Shown: positions 15,965-25,472, counted from the first letter of the stretch. The stretch: DNA of 64,000 bases from Novibacillus thermophilus (GCF_002005165.1 NZ_CP019699.1:2294001-2358000), one strand, 5' to 3'. The notes: generated by a model not told the origin, from the letters alone. Made by a program: numbers and translations.

Positions 15965-17278
15965 CTATCTTCTGGTCTTGTCAACTTTTTCTCTCACGCT
16001 CAGGCGAGTGATGCTGTGCTGGTCCGTCTCTGTGACCCGGAAGACAAAATTGCCGTAGTTCACCTCGTCGCCGACAGATGGCACTTGTTCCAGCTGGGAA
16101 AAAATCCACCCTCCGATTGTTTTGTTGTCCGGGTCGTCGATGTCGAGGTGGAAGTAGTCATTCACTTCCTCGATGAGCAAGCGGGCGTCGATAGACGTTT
16201 CCTCTCCCTCTTTCTGATAAAACGGGCGTTCGTCGTCAAATTCATCTTGAATTTCACCGACAATTTCTTCAATAATGTCTTCTGTCGTCACCAGGCCGGC
16301 TGTCCCTCCGTACTCATCGACGACGATGGCCATCTCTGAACGGTTTTTCTGTAACGTCTGTAAGATGTCTTTCACTTCCAGCGTTTCCGGGACGAGGACG
16401 GCCGGGCGGGCTAAAGAGGCCAAATCTGGCTCACTTTTTTCCTCGATGAGGGCGTGAAAGACTTCTTTCGTGAGCACGATGCCGATGATGTCGTCTTTGT
16501 CTTCCCCGCACAGGGGGTACCGGGAGTGCATGTGGTCGATCATCGTGCGGTAGTTGTCTTCAAACGAATCTGTCGTGTACAAGCAGAGCATGTCAATGCG
16601 CGGCACCATGATTTCGCTGGCGATGCGGTCAGCGAATTCAAACACGTTGTCAAACAAAGTTAACTCTGTTTTGTCGATCATGCCGCTCTTGTGGCTTTGG
16701 GCGACGAGCATGCGGATCTCTTCTTCCGTGTGTCCTTGTTGCGTCTCGTTGACCGGTTCGATTCCCACCCACATCAACAAGCGGTTGGCGGTGCCGTTTA
16801 ACACGTAAATGAGAGGGTAAAACAGTTTGTAAAACAGGGCGAGGGGACGTGCGGTCCAGAGAGTCGTTTTTTCTGCCCGTCGGATTGCCAGCGACTTCGG
16901 CGCCAGTTCCCCGAGCACAATGTGGAGAAAGGTAATAATGGAAAAGGCGATCACGAACGAGACGGTATGGAGTAACACAGGCGGTAACAGGTCGGCAAAT
17001 AGCGGCTCCAACAGACGGGCGATGGCCGGCTCTCCGATCCAGCCCAGACCGAGGGAGGCGAGCGTAATCCCCAACTGGGTAGCCGAAAGGTAACCGTCGA
17101 GGTGTTGAATTACCTTTTCTGCCGTTCTAGCGCGCTTGTTTCCTTCTGACGTCAGTTGGGCGATGCGCGTCCCCCGAACTTTTACGATGGCGAATTCAGT
17201 TGCGACGAAAAAACCGTTTAAAAAGACGAGAAACACGACCATAAACAAATTAAAGGCGATCGTAAACGGATTGTCCAT
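15965..17278 (-). CDS. CNNM/CBS/CorC-HlyC membrane protein (TlyC-type hemolysin homologue)
   Basis: A 437-residue membrane protein: CNNM transmembrane domain (about 1-200, starting MDNPFTIAFNLFMVVFLVFLNG), a CBS pair (about 205-330, RIDMLCLYT and VVDEYGGTAGLVTTEDIIEE), and the C-terminal CorC/HlyC domain. Homologues move or sense Mg2+ (B. subtilis YhdP, MpfA). The start is ATG 17278 with GGAGGGGG 10 bases upstream; a frame reaching 17443 would add a non-membrane, unlike-family leader. Its neighbour upstream on the same strand is mgtE, which fits a magnesium transport role, probably efflux versus uptake. Confidence 0.88.
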   Translation of the reverse strand: MDNPFTIAFNLFMVVFLVFLNGFFVATEFAIVKVRGTRIAQLTSEGNKRARTAEKVIQHLDGYLSATQLGITLASLGLGWIGEPAIARLLEPLFADLLPPVLLHTVSFVIAFSIITFLHIVLGELAPKSLAIRRAEKTTLWTARPLALFYKLFYPLIYVLNGTANRLLMWVGIEPVNETQQGHTEEEIRMLVAQSHKSGMIDKTELTLFDNVFEFADRIASEIMVPRIDMLCLYTTDSFEDNYRTMIDHMHSRYPLCGEDKDDIIGIVLTKEVFHALIEEKSEPDLASLARPAVLVPETLEVKDILQTLQKNRSEMAIVVDEYGGTAGLVTTEDIIEEIVGEIQDEFDDERPFYQKEGEETSIDARLLIEEVNDYFHLDIDDPDNKTIGGWIFSQLEQVPSVGDEVNYGNFVFRVTETDQHSITRLSVREKVDKTRR

Positions 17279-17308
17279 AATATTCAACTGTTCCCCCTCC
17301 AAGGAGCA

Positions 17309-17342
17309 GGTAATGCCTGTCGTCTTATCTTTTCCCATTACC
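17309..17342 (-). repeat. Inverted repeat in the leader of the CorC-type gene
   Basis: GGTAATG (17309-17315) and CATTACC (17336-17342) form a 7-bp stem in the leader between mgtE and the CorC-type gene. It is not followed by a T-run and does not match the M-box riboswitch as I know it. It could be a structure in the mRNA or an operator. Confidence 0.35.
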
Positions 17343-17444
17343 GTCCGGGAGACACATAGAGCCGAGTTCATTTCACCAAAAGCTTTTTTAGACACACTCC
17401 TTGGGGTGGGGCACAGCCGGGTGAAGTTTCCAGTTCCTGTCATG

Positions 17445-18809
17445 TCAAGCGAGCAGCTGATTTAAGAAGAAAGACGCAATCGTAAAGTATATCGTGATCG
17501 AAAAAATGTCGTTCAATGTCGTAATCAGTGGACCAGAAGCGGCAGTGGGATCGACTTTTAACACGTGCAGCACCAGAGGGATGACGGAGCCTGCCATCGT
17601 GCCGACGATGAGCGTCATCCAGAGAGAGGCGCCGACGACGATCCCGAGGACGAGATCACCTCTCCATAAGAGAGCCATGAAAGCGATGAGAACGCTGCAC
17701 GTCGTGCCGATGATGATGGAGACGAGAAATTCCTGCCGCAACATGCCCCACATCGTTTCCCGGGAAATTTTGCCGCTCGTCAGACCTTGAATGACCATGG
17801 CTAACGACTGGGTTCCGGTATTGCCCGTCATCCCGGCAATCATCGGCATAAAGTACGTCAGTGCCGTCACTTGTTCGATCGTACGTTCAAAGTTTTGTAA
17901 AATGGTGGCCGTGAACATCCCGATGAATAGAAGCATGACTAACCAGGGCAAGCGCCGGCGGGTAACCGACCAAAGGCTGGTCATGCCCGAGCGGTCCTCT
18001 GCCCCGACGGCCGCCAAGCGACTGATGTCTTCATGGGCTTCTTCGTAGATGACGTCGACGATGTCGTCGACTGTGACAATTCCCAGTAAACGTCGTTCCC
18101 GGTCGACGACGGGCAGGGCCAAGAAATCGTACCGCTCTAAAACGCGGGCCACTTCTTCCTGGTCAGTGTCGACAGTTACGGAAATGACCCGTTCAAACAT
18201 GATGTCTTCCACACGTGTGTCTGGCTTTGCAATTAAAAGTTCCCTTAACGAGACGACGCCGACTAACCGGGAGTTCTCATCGATGACGAACACGTAGTAA
18301 ATCGTTTCGGCCGTTGGCGCTTCTTTCCGCAAGTGATCAATCACCTGCTGCACCGTAAAGGTGTTGTACACGGCGACGAACTCTTGCGTCATTAAACCCC
18401 CGGCGGTATCTTCGGAGTAGTGGAGCAGGGCTTTGGCTTTGTTCGCTTCGCCTGCTTCCATCGCGGTGAGATACGCCTTGACCTTTTCCTCTTCCAGTTC
18501 CCCCAGCAAATCAGCAACGTCGTCTGACTTCATGACGTTAAACACACCGGTAATACGGTCTGGGGTTAGAGTGTCCAGTACGAGTGCTTGCTCGTGGTGT
18601 TCGAGATCTTTCAAAAGTTCGGCTATCTCTTCGTTTTTTAACTGAGACAAGAAGGGGCCTCGCCTGTCTTCAGGCAGTTGAAAAAATATCTGTCCCAAGT
18701 CAAAGGGCTGCAACTCGTCGAGTAAAGCCCGTATCTCATGACGCTCGCTCTCGCTTAAGATCGTATTGACGATGTCGGTTAATTCGCATATCCGTTGTTC
18801 TGAGGACAT
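17445..18809 (-). CDS. mgtE: MgtE magnesium transporter
   Basis: A 454-residue Mg2+ channel. The order is a MgtE N domain (about 20-130, superhelical: FDLGQIFFQLPEDRR), a CBS pair (about 135-260, FVIDENSRLVGVVSLREL and LLGIVTVDDIVDV), a plug helix and a five-helix pore domain (about 280-450) containing PMIAGMTGNTGTQSLA. The cytoplasmic domains sense intracellular Mg2+ and gate the pore. Start ATG 18809 follows GGAGGAGAT. Length is normal (about 450). The CorC-type gene lies 166 bases downstream. Confidence 0.93.
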   Translation of the reverse strand: MSSEQRICELTDIVNTILSESERHEIRALLDELQPFDLGQIFFQLPEDRRGPFLSQLKNEEIAELLKDLEHHEQALVLDTLTPDRITGVFNVMKSDDVADLLGELEEEKVKAYLTAMEAGEANKAKALLHYSEDTAGGLMTQEFVAVYNTFTVQQVIDHLRKEAPTAETIYYVFVIDENSRLVGVVSLRELLIAKPDTRVEDIMFERVISVTVDTDQEEVARVLERYDFLALPVVDRERRLLGIVTVDDIVDVIYEEAHEDISRLAAVGAEDRSGMTSLWSVTRRRLPWLVMLLFIGMFTATILQNFERTIEQVTALTYFMPMIAGMTGNTGTQSLAMVIQGLTSGKISRETMWGMLRQEFLVSIIIGTTCSVLIAFMALLWRGDLVLGIVVGASLWMTLIVGTMAGSVIPLVLHVLKVDPTAASGPLITTLNDIFSITIYFTIASFFLNQLLA

Positions 18810-18978
18810 GTGGATCTCCTCCTTCTTCGCGAAGAACGGCTTTCCCCTTTTTGAAGCATAAACATCATAACATATCGCACAGCGTAAAAAAATGAACGAA
18901 TTGAGATGAGCGTGTGTTTAGTCAAGCTGTGGCCACATAAAGTTAATAAGGAGTACTTCAGGAGGAGGGGAAAGATCG

Positions 18979-19463
18979 TTGTCACAACAGCATCCGTATG
19001 GAGGACAGGGAACTCACGGGCCCTGGGGAGCCGGTATAAATCAATCACAGGGGATACCGTATTCTGGAGCACCGCCAGGTGTGGAATTTCCGATGTACTT
19101 CGGCTATCCTGGGGCTGGTTGTAGGTTCGGTGGCTACGGGGGATGGGAGGTGGCTATCCCGAACCGCCTTACGGCTGTCCAGGAGGGTATCCGGGTTATG
19201 TCGGATGGGGATCTCCCTACGGCTACTATCCGGGTTTAGGAAACCCGTACATGTGGCCTTACGGCTACAATCCGTACGATCATTACGGGCAACACCACCA
19301 TGGCGGACATCATCATGGCCATCATCACGGTGGAACCCATCACGGATATCACCGCGACGGCCACTATCAGTACGGTAATCCGAACCCCCACCGCGAATCT
19401 CCCGGGGAGTCCTCTGATTCCAGTTGGTACAGAGCGAAAGCAGAGGAGGACGAGAGCAGTTAA
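18979..19463 (+). pseudogene. Gly/Tyr/Pro- and His-rich coat-like protein, one-base frameshift
   Basis: An unusual low-complexity protein. The first part from TTG 18979 (SD GGAGGAGGGG) reads MSQQHPYGGQGTHGPWGAG; the second, one frame over, is rich in Gly-Tyr-Pro (YPEPPYGCPGGYPGYVGWG) and then in His-Gly clusters (HHHGGHHHGHHHGG) before an acidic end. Adding one G to the run 19138-19142 fuses them as GGYGGMGGGYPEPPYG in a single protein of about 161 residues. Composition resembles cross-linked spore coat proteins. The His clusters would bind divalent metal; that is inference. No homologue named. Confidence 0.65.
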
Positions 19464-19551
19464 AAAGTTCCACCGCCGTCCACTCATATTTCACAGGGGA
19501 TAAAGCACACTATGCCTACGCTCTACCGAGTTAAAAAAGGAGGCAAACGAC

Positions 19552-19704
19552 ATGGTTTTTTTGAGAATACCGGACGTCGGAAACCCGCTCGGAGAACCGG
19601 AAATCGATTCACCGGGACGGGAACGGGAAATCGTGTCACCGCCCACTACCGATGTCCCGAACCCAAAAGAACCACCTGAGAAAGAACCGGAGCGCAGGCG
19701 TTAA
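19552..19704 (+). CDS. 50-residue proline/glutamate-rich small protein
   Basis: A small gene with an excellent ribosome-binding site (AAAAAAGGAGG, 8 bases before ATG 19552). The product starts MVFLRIPDVGNPLGEPE and ends in alternating Pro, Glu and Arg (PKEPPEKEPERRR). No membrane segment and no recognised family. It lies 88 bases after the His-rich coat-like gene on the same strand and may belong with it. It converges on the PrcB-type gene with 6 bases between stops. Confidence 0.6.
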   Translation: MVFLRIPDVGNPLGEPEIDSPGREREIVSPPTTDVPNPKEPPEKEPERRR

Positions 19705-19710
19705 AGTGTT

Positions 19711-20070
19711 TTACCGAGACTTCGCGCGTCGAACGTGTAGTTCGACATCTTCGTTTGTGTACGTTCCTTTAACGGATATGACAGTCATTGGATAAGAAAT
19801 GACCTGGATGACCATCGACCCTGTTGCGGGGGTCTTTTCTTCTGCGTAGACGTGCAAGGTGTCTCCTTGCTGTTCTACTTTCGACACGTTCACACTGTAG
19901 CCGCCGGTGGGCCTCTTGCCGAGAGAGACAATAATATAGGTGCGTTCGTCGACGATGACGACAGTCTCTCTGTCGGACGCACCGCCTTTCGCTTTTTCCG
20001 ATTCTTCTTTTACCTTCGGCGGAAGATTTTCAATTTCTTCAACCGTATATTGAAGCGGTTCGGCTTTCAT
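19711..20070 (-). CDS. PrcB C-terminal-domain protein
   Basis: A 119-residue protein without signal peptide whose C-terminal half has the PrcB_C signature: VIVDERTYIIVSLGKRPTGGYSVNV, then VYAEEKTP and YPMTVISVKG. The domain was described from the Treponema dentilisin accessory protein PrcB and occurs widely in Firmicutes, often of unknown role. The N-terminal 30 residues are charged. Start ATG 20070 follows AAAGGAG. Upstream 20071-20277 separates it from the divergent helicase gene. Confidence 0.7.
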   Translation of the reverse strand: MKAEPLQYTVEEIENLPPKVKEESEKAKGGASDRETVVIVDERTYIIVSLGKRPTGGYSVNVSKVEQQGDTLHVYAEEKTPATGSMVIQVISYPMTVISVKGTYTNEDVELHVRRAKSR

Positions 20071-20277
20071 TCCTTTTCAGTCTCCTTTCCATTTTAAACG
20101 AGCACGCCCCTGTTCTCGCACACTATTTTACTAAACCCATCGTTGCGGTTCATCTTGTAGAAGCGCCATCCGTCGATGCGTCACGCGATTTTCTTCTGTT
20201 ATTTTATGATAAAAATGCGACATGTGAACCAAGATATAAGATGACAGCTGCTTGACAAAACTCGGGGGTGACGGGAG

Positions 20278-21963
20278 TTGCACTTTCGCCCGGATAATCC
20301 GCTCATCGTGCAGTCCGATCATACAATTTTGTTAGAAGCAGGGCACCCTAAGTTTCCGGAAGTGCGTGACGGACTGGCCGCCTTTGCCGAACTGGAAAAG
20401 AGCCCAGAGTATGTTCACACGTACCGCATCACGCCGCTCTCTGTTTGGAATGCGGCTGCAGCCGGTATGTCGGCAGAGACCATCATCCACTGTTTAGAGG
20501 AGTGGAGCAAGTTCGAGATCCCTCCGTCCCTCGTGCGGGAGATCCACGTTCACGCGAAGCGTTACGGCTTAATTCGCTTGGAGACGCGACGGGATACCCT
20601 CGTGTTAACCAGCGGTGATGTGGCATTGTTGCATCAGGTGATCAGCGCCCCACAAGTTCAGCCACTCGTAGAGCAACCGCTGGAGGACGGTGCTGTTCCC
20701 GTCAAGCACAAAGCCCGGGGGAAAGTGAAACAAGAGTTGCTCAAAGCTGGTTATCCGGTAGAAGACGTGGCCGGCTACTCAGATGGAGAGCGTCTGCAGG
20801 TGAGACTCAAGGAAACGGAGACGTTTCGCCTCAGACCATATCAGCGGGAAGCCGTGGAGGCTTTTTATCGCCAAGGGGCCGCTACGGGGGGAAGCGGGGT
20901 GCTGGTGCTGCCGTGCGGAGCGGGAAAAACGGTCGTCGGCCTCGGAGTGATGGAGCGGGTCGGAAGCGCTACCCTTATTTTAGCCCCAAATACGACGTCC
21001 GTTCGGCAGTGGATTCGTGAAATACGTGAAAAGACAGACGTCCCGAGTGAGATGGTCGGCGAGTATACGGGCCTGGAAAAAGAAGTGAAACCGATAACGG
21101 TCGCGACGTATCAAATGTTGACAAACCGCCAACACAGTGACGATTCATTTCCCCACATGCAGTTGTTTTCCAAGCGCGATTGGGGGCTCATCATTTACGA
21201 CGAAGTCCATTTGTTGCCTGCGCCTGTATTTCGGGCCACTGCTCTGTTGCAGGCTAAACGCCGCCTCGGCTTGACCGCCACACTCGTGCGTGAAGACGGA
21301 AGAGAGCAGGACGTTTTTTCCCTCGTCGGGCCCAAGAAAATGGATGTGCCGTGGAAGAGCCTGGAAAGGGAGGGGTGGATTGCCCGAGCCGACTGCTGGG
21401 AAATCCGAACCTCCCTTCCCTATGAGCGGCGCAAGGCCTACACCCGAGCCCCCTCCCGGGAAAAGTACCGCATCGCGAGCGAAAATCCGCGCAAGATCGG
21501 CGTCCTCAAGCGCATTTTAGAACGCCACCCGCACAGCCAAGTCATCGTGATCGGACAGTATTTGGATCAGTTGCGGGAAGTGGCAGCCGAGCTAGGCGCG
21601 CCACTCATCACCGGTCAAGTCGCTCAATCAGAACGGGACCAGCTGTATCGGCAGTTTCAGCGGGGGATGTTCTCCGTGATCGTCGTTTCGAAAGTGGCGA
21701 ACTTTGCCGTCGATCTGCCCGATGCCAACGTTGCGGTGCAGTTATCCGGTACGTTCGGGTCGCGGCAAGAAGAGGCGCAGCGGTTGGGACGCATTTTGCG
21801 TCCGAAGCGGGGGGACAACCGCGCCTATTTCTACACGGTTGTCAGCCGGGATTCGAAAGACGAAGCGTATGCTCTTAAACGGCAGCGGTTTTTAGTCGAA
21901 CAGGGGTACCGTTATACAGTAGTGGATGCAGAGGAGTTAGATGAGTGGGTGGTGTCGTCATGA
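20278..21963 (+). CDS. XPB/Ssl2-type DNA helicase (SF2)
   Basis: A 561-residue ATP-dependent helicase of the bacterial/archaeal XPB type. An N-terminal DUF-like region (residues 1-150: NPLIVQSDHTILLEAGHP) precedes the RecA-like core: Walker A CGAGKT with Lys near 217, DEVH near 308, motif III GLTAT, and C-terminal motifs QVIVIGQY and motif VI EEAQRLGRILRPK. Start TTG 20278 after GGGGGTGACGGGA. Its stop overlaps the start of the partner gene by ATGA, so the two products are made together. Bacterial XPBs unwind DNA 3'-5' and may serve in repair. Confidence 0.88.
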   Translation: MHFRPDNPLIVQSDHTILLEAGHPKFPEVRDGLAAFAELEKSPEYVHTYRITPLSVWNAAAAGMSAETIIHCLEEWSKFEIPPSLVREIHVHAKRYGLIRLETRRDTLVLTSGDVALLHQVISAPQVQPLVEQPLEDGAVPVKHKARGKVKQELLKAGYPVEDVAGYSDGERLQVRLKETETFRLRPYQREAVEAFYRQGAATGGSGVLVLPCGAGKTVVGLGVMERVGSATLILAPNTTSVRQWIREIREKTDVPSEMVGEYTGLEKEVKPITVATYQMLTNRQHSDDSFPHMQLFSKRDWGLIIYDEVHLLPAPVFRATALLQAKRRLGLTATLVREDGREQDVFSLVGPKKMDVPWKSLEREGWIARADCWEIRTSLPYERRKAYTRAPSREKYRIASENPRKIGVLKRILERHPHSQVIVIGQYLDQLREVAAELGAPLITGQVAQSERDQLYRQFQRGMFSVIVVSKVANFAVDLPDANVAVQLSGTFGSRQEEAQRLGRILRPKRGDNRAYFYTVVSRDSKDEAYALKRQRFLVEQGYRYTVVDAEELDEWVVSS

Positions 21964-23822
21964 TCAAGGTGAAAGATTGTTGGGATCAACTGTCTTCACG
22001 CGTTCAGCAAAAGATCGTGAGCCATCACCCGCACGTGTCAGGAGACAGCAGCAGGAAAGAACTGACCGATCCGCTGTACTGGGAGTCGTACTTAAAGGAA
22101 TTAAACCGTGACGAAAAGGCCGTTGTGCACTGGATGGCTTTGGAGCGGGGAGAGGTCGGTCTCTCGTTCCGAGATTTGCGGGGAAACGACCTTCCTCTGC
22201 GCCCCGTACCGTTTCGTGTGGCGTTAACCCGCCTCCGGCAACGCGGTGTCGTTTACGCTGTACGCCAAAAGTGGGGGGAAACGTTTTACATTATACCGGG
22301 CGACATTCGGGAGGCTTGGCTTAAATCCGTCCTGACGGACGCGACAGCACCCGCCGAGAACGTGGAAGTGACGGCTCTCGCGCCTCCCGGCAGCGTACAC
22401 GATCTGTTCCACCTGATGGTCATGATCGACCGGGACGGTCTTCCGTTAACGGAGAAGGGCGACGTCCGTCGCCGCGCTGCACAGAAGATGGACGTCGAGT
22501 TGGAAACAGAAGGGGAAGCTTTTGCTGATGCCCGTTGGATTAACAGAAACGAGCCCACTGGATTCCACATCGTTTTTCAAATAGCAGAGTGGTGCGGGTT
22601 GCTGACAGCTGAAACGGGGAGGTGGGCTCTGAAACGGCAGGCGCTGGACACGTGGTTGACCATGTCCTACAAAGGGGCGGCGGCATATGTGTACCAGCAA
22701 GTGAAACGGGCGCTGTTGCAGGAAAACCCCCGACTGGCGGCCGTGCTGTGGTGGATGGAGCAACAGTCGGAATGGGTGTCCGTCCGAGATATGGCCTTGA
22801 TGTGGTTACAGAAGACAGAAAAGCCAGAGCGGAATTGGAAAGCGTTGGCCGACGCGTGGATGAAAACGTGCTTGCGCCCTTTTCACAGTTTGGGGTGGAT
22901 TGACTGGGGAGAGTGTCTCTCCGGAACGGCGTGGAGGTGGTCTGTCTTTTCTCCGTTTGTTGAGGGGAAGGACGCAGTAGAGCAGCGCTGGTTTGTACAA
23001 CCGAATTTTGAGTGGTTGATCCCGTTTAATTTTCCCCTTGACTTGCGGTGGAAGGCAGCCCAGTTCGCCGACTTAGTGCAGACGGACCGTCTGTGCACGT
23101 ATGTGTTAAGTGGCGACTCCGTGAAACGGGGGCTGGCAAAAGGGTGGACGGCGGAAGACATCGTCCAATTTTTAAAACGGTACAGTGCCGTGCCCCTGCC
23201 ACAAAATGTGGTAGCCAGCATCCGGCAGTGGGAAAAAAACTTGATCGGGCCCGTGCGGTTGGAACGGGTGTTGTTGATGAGCTGTGAAGACGAGCACATT
23301 GCCCGTCAATTGAGCACCGATCCGAGCATCGGACCATCGTTTAGGCGCCGTCTCGGTGGGAGGCATTTTGTGGTAGACGAGCAATCGGCTGGGCGCTTAG
23401 TGCGGCAGTTAGAAGCTGCAGGATACCCTCCGTTCACGATTGAAAGGAGCGGCGCCGCAGAAGACGCCAGTTCTCAGCCGGTCGCAGGAGATAAAAAGCA
23501 TCGGCTTCAAGTGGAAAACCGCTATCCGGAACTGACAGAAGCAGTACCGGGCTTAGAACGCCTTCCTAAGCTGTGGACGAGCACGATGCGCCTGTATCAT
23601 CCGTCAACGCTGATAAAGCTCGTGGAACGGGCGGTGGAGATGCAGTTAGAGCTGGAGTGGCGCCGTCCCCGTTCAGACCGATGCGACATTTTACGACCAA
23701 TTCGCGTTTTTAACACCGACGGAGTATGGAAGGTGGAGGGGCTAGATCAGAAAGAAGAAGCGAAGGAGATAGAGTTGCAACACATCGGCGAAGTGCGCAT
23801 ACGCGTTCCTGAGTTAACGTAG
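21960..23822 (+). CDS. XPB-partner protein with helicase-associated domain
   Basis: A 620-residue protein that starts inside the helicase stop codon (ATG 21960). The N-terminal half is made of winged-helix-like segments (RFVAL-type VALTRLRQRGVVYAV). The middle has VQPNFEWLIPFNFPLDLRWKAAQFADL, the signature of the Helicase_C_3/XPB-associated domain, followed by LCTYVLSGDSVKRGLAKGW. The end carries a beta-rich RPIRVFNTDGVWKVEGL. The gene pair XPB plus this protein is conserved in many spore formers; it probably regulates or targets the helicase. The precise role is unknown. Confidence 0.75.
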   Translation: MIKVKDCWDQLSSRVQQKIVSHHPHVSGDSSRKELTDPLYWESYLKELNRDEKAVVHWMALERGEVGLSFRDLRGNDLPLRPVPFRVALTRLRQRGVVYAVRQKWGETFYIIPGDIREAWLKSVLTDATAPAENVEVTALAPPGSVHDLFHLMVMIDRDGLPLTEKGDVRRRAAQKMDVELETEGEAFADARWINRNEPTGFHIVFQIAEWCGLLTAETGRWALKRQALDTWLTMSYKGAAAYVYQQVKRALLQENPRLAAVLWWMEQQSEWVSVRDMALMWLQKTEKPERNWKALADAWMKTCLRPFHSLGWIDWGECLSGTAWRWSVFSPFVEGKDAVEQRWFVQPNFEWLIPFNFPLDLRWKAAQFADLVQTDRLCTYVLSGDSVKRGLAKGWTAEDIVQFLKRYSAVPLPQNVVASIRQWEKNLIGPVRLERVLLMSCEDEHIARQLSTDPSIGPSFRRRLGGRHFVVDEQSAGRLVRQLEAAGYPPFTIERSGAAEDASSQPVAGDKKHRLQVENRYPELTEAVPGLERLPKLWTSTMRLYHPSTLIKLVERAVEMQLELEWRRPRSDRCDILRPIRVFNTDGVWKVEGLDQKEEAKEIELQHIGEVRIRVPELT

Positions 23823-23903
23823 CCTTGAGAAGGGAGTTATGCTTCGTTTCCTTCTGTGACGACAGAGTACCGCTGTGTTACAATAAGGACGGAGGGATGC
23901 GAC

Positions 23904-24320
23904 GTGGCTTCCTTAGACATGCTGGAAATTTTGCAAGACGTTTACGATATATCCGATTCTATCAACAATTCGGAACTCGTCGCCCGCTACTTGGAAAAAA
24001 AGCGCCTCATGGCAGAGGATGAGTCGGCGCAACGCCTCATTCGCCAGTTCCAACAAAAAAAAGAACGGTTTGAAGAGGCGAAGCGTTTCGGGCATTTTCA
24101 CCCCGATTATCATCAAGCGAAGAAAGAAGCGCACACGTTCAGGCGCGAAATGGAAAAGCACCCGGTCATCGGGGCGTATCTCAAGGCTGAGCACGAATTG
24201 GACGAATTGTTGTTTCACGTGATCAAAACAATTGCCCACGCCGTGTCGCCGACGATCAAAATTCCGTCCAATGATCCGCGGCTTGAGCGGTCTACGATTC
24301 AAAAGAAAAGCTGTGGTTAG
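23904..24320 (+). CDS. ricF: RicF (YlbF) regulator
   Basis: A 138-residue YlbF-family protein. In B. subtilis RicF forms a complex with RicA and RicT that carries Fe-S clusters and promotes mRNA maturation by RNase Y, affecting sporulation, competence and biofilm. Family features are the helical ILQDVYDISDSINNSELVARYLEKKRLM and KKERFEEAKRFGHFHPDYHQAKKE. Start GTG 23904 with GGAGGG 7 bases upstream. TACAAT at 23878-23883 is a possible -10. The ylbG gene is nearby as in Bacillus, separated by a lipoprotein gene. Confidence 0.85.
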   Translation: MASLDMLEILQDVYDISDSINNSELVARYLEKKRLMAEDESAQRLIRQFQQKKERFEEAKRFGHFHPDYHQAKKEAHTFRREMEKHPVIGAYLKAEHELDELLFHVIKTIAHAVSPTIKIPSNDPRLERSTIQKKSCG

Positions 24321-24427
24321 AGGAAATCACTGTAAGTCCGTTGTCCGTTAGATTGGGCAGCGTTTTTTTGTGAAACCGCTGCGCAGGTCTTTTCGTCTAA
24401 TCATGATAGAAGGAGATGGAGAGTCAT

Positions 24428-25117
24428 TTGAAGCGCAGCGTTGCCCTCATTTTGTGTACAGCGTGTATAGTAGCGTGCTGCAGTTGGCCCTTGGGAGAAA
24501 CTGTGCAATCTGTCGGGTTTACCGTCCTGGAATCGCCAGGGTACGACAAGACTCCGACAGTTCCCGAGGTGAGTATCGTGAATGTCGGCGATGAGACCGT
24601 GGACATCCTCATCACCGGTGAAGCGTTGAACAACGGCGCATCTCCCTTTGTGGTTCGCAACATTAAAGCAAACCGCAGTGAACTCCAGATCGTCCTCGAT
24701 TGGGATACAAGTGGCGATGCGTTTCCCCGGCCCGTGCACCAGCTAATCCGCCTGGAAAAAGGCGACTGGTGGTCTGCTGATGAACAGCCGGCTATTCGGC
24801 TCCTCAATGGGAACAGGGGCTTGCTCCAGGCCGTGTCAACGCCACAGCAAGTACGGGATGCTGTCGCCGACCATTTGCCTGGACTGAAAGGCCAACACAC
24901 GTATCTGAAGTTTTCGTTTGCAGAGGTGGCGAGTTCGGATCCGAAGGGTCTTTGGGATGTCACTGTCGTCGGCTCTTTACGAGAAGCTGACGGAAACGAT
25001 ATGGACGTTGTGGCCAAGATAACGCTCCTCGATCGCGATTTGACCGTATCCTCAGGGAAAGTCACGTACTATTCACCGAGTAACGGCACGATTGTAAAAA
25101 CGGAGGAACTGCCGTAG
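24428..25117 (+). CDS. Putative lipoprotein of unknown function
   Basis: A 229-residue exported protein. From TTG 24428 the product begins MKRSVALILCTACIVACCSW, a short basic start, a hydrophobic core and a lipobox IVAC with the lipidated Cys at about 17. The rest is soluble and beta-rich (VLESPGYDKTPTVPEVSIVNVGDETVDILITGEA). I do not recognise the family. An ATG at 24416 exists but lies directly on the AAGGAG site, so TTG is preferred. It sits between ricF and ylbG, a place where B. subtilis has no such gene. Confidence 0.65.
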   Translation: MKRSVALILCTACIVACCSWPLGETVQSVGFTVLESPGYDKTPTVPEVSIVNVGDETVDILITGEALNNGASPFVVRNIKANRSELQIVLDWDTSGDAFPRPVHQLIRLEKGDWWSADEQPAIRLLNGNRGLLQAVSTPQQVRDAVADHLPGLKGQHTYLKFSFAEVASSDPKGLWDVTVVGSLREADGNDMDVVAKITLLDRDLTVSSGKVTYYSPSNGTIVKTEELP

Positions 25118-25197
25118 CCCGTTGCCCAGACAGCTTATTTCGTGGTATCATGAAATTGGCACATGTCAGTCGATGCGATAGAAGGAGTTCATACACG

Positions 25198-25458
25198 ATG
25201 CAAATAGCAGAGCGCACTGGCTTAGCTGTTTGGGTGAATGATTTGCGGAAAGCCCGTTCCCTCGGACGTTTTGGGAACATACACTACATGTCAAAACGGT
25301 TAAAGTACGTCTGCATGTACGTCGACGCGCGTAAAGAAAAGCAGTTGATCGAACGCATACAGAGTATGCCGTTCGTCATACGCGTGGAAAAGTCCTTGCG
25401 CAAGGAACTACCGACGGAATTCAAAGGAATCCGGGAAGGAAAGAAAACCCCTTCTTGA
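25198..25458 (+). CDS. ylbG: YlbG family protein (DUF2129)
   Basis: An 86-residue cytoplasmic protein matching YlbG: GLAVWVNDLRKARSLGRFGNIHYMSKRLKYVCMYVD, then IERIQSMPFVIRVEKSLRKEL. In Bacillus it lies next to ylbF and its function is unknown. Start ATG 25198 with AAGGAG 9 bases upstream; the frame upstream of it has no homology. A hairpin follows 14 bases after the stop. Confidence 0.88.
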   Translation: MQIAERTGLAVWVNDLRKARSLGRFGNIHYMSKRLKYVCMYVDARKEKQLIERIQSMPFVIRVEKSLRKELPTEFKGIREGKKTPS

Positions 25459-25472
25459 GCTGACGCCCGTGG

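Noticed and set aside
17279-17444. M-box (ykoK) or yybP-ykoY riboswitch upstream of the CorC-type gene
   Set aside because: The conserved core sequences of these riboswitches are not visible; only a simple 7-bp stem is present.
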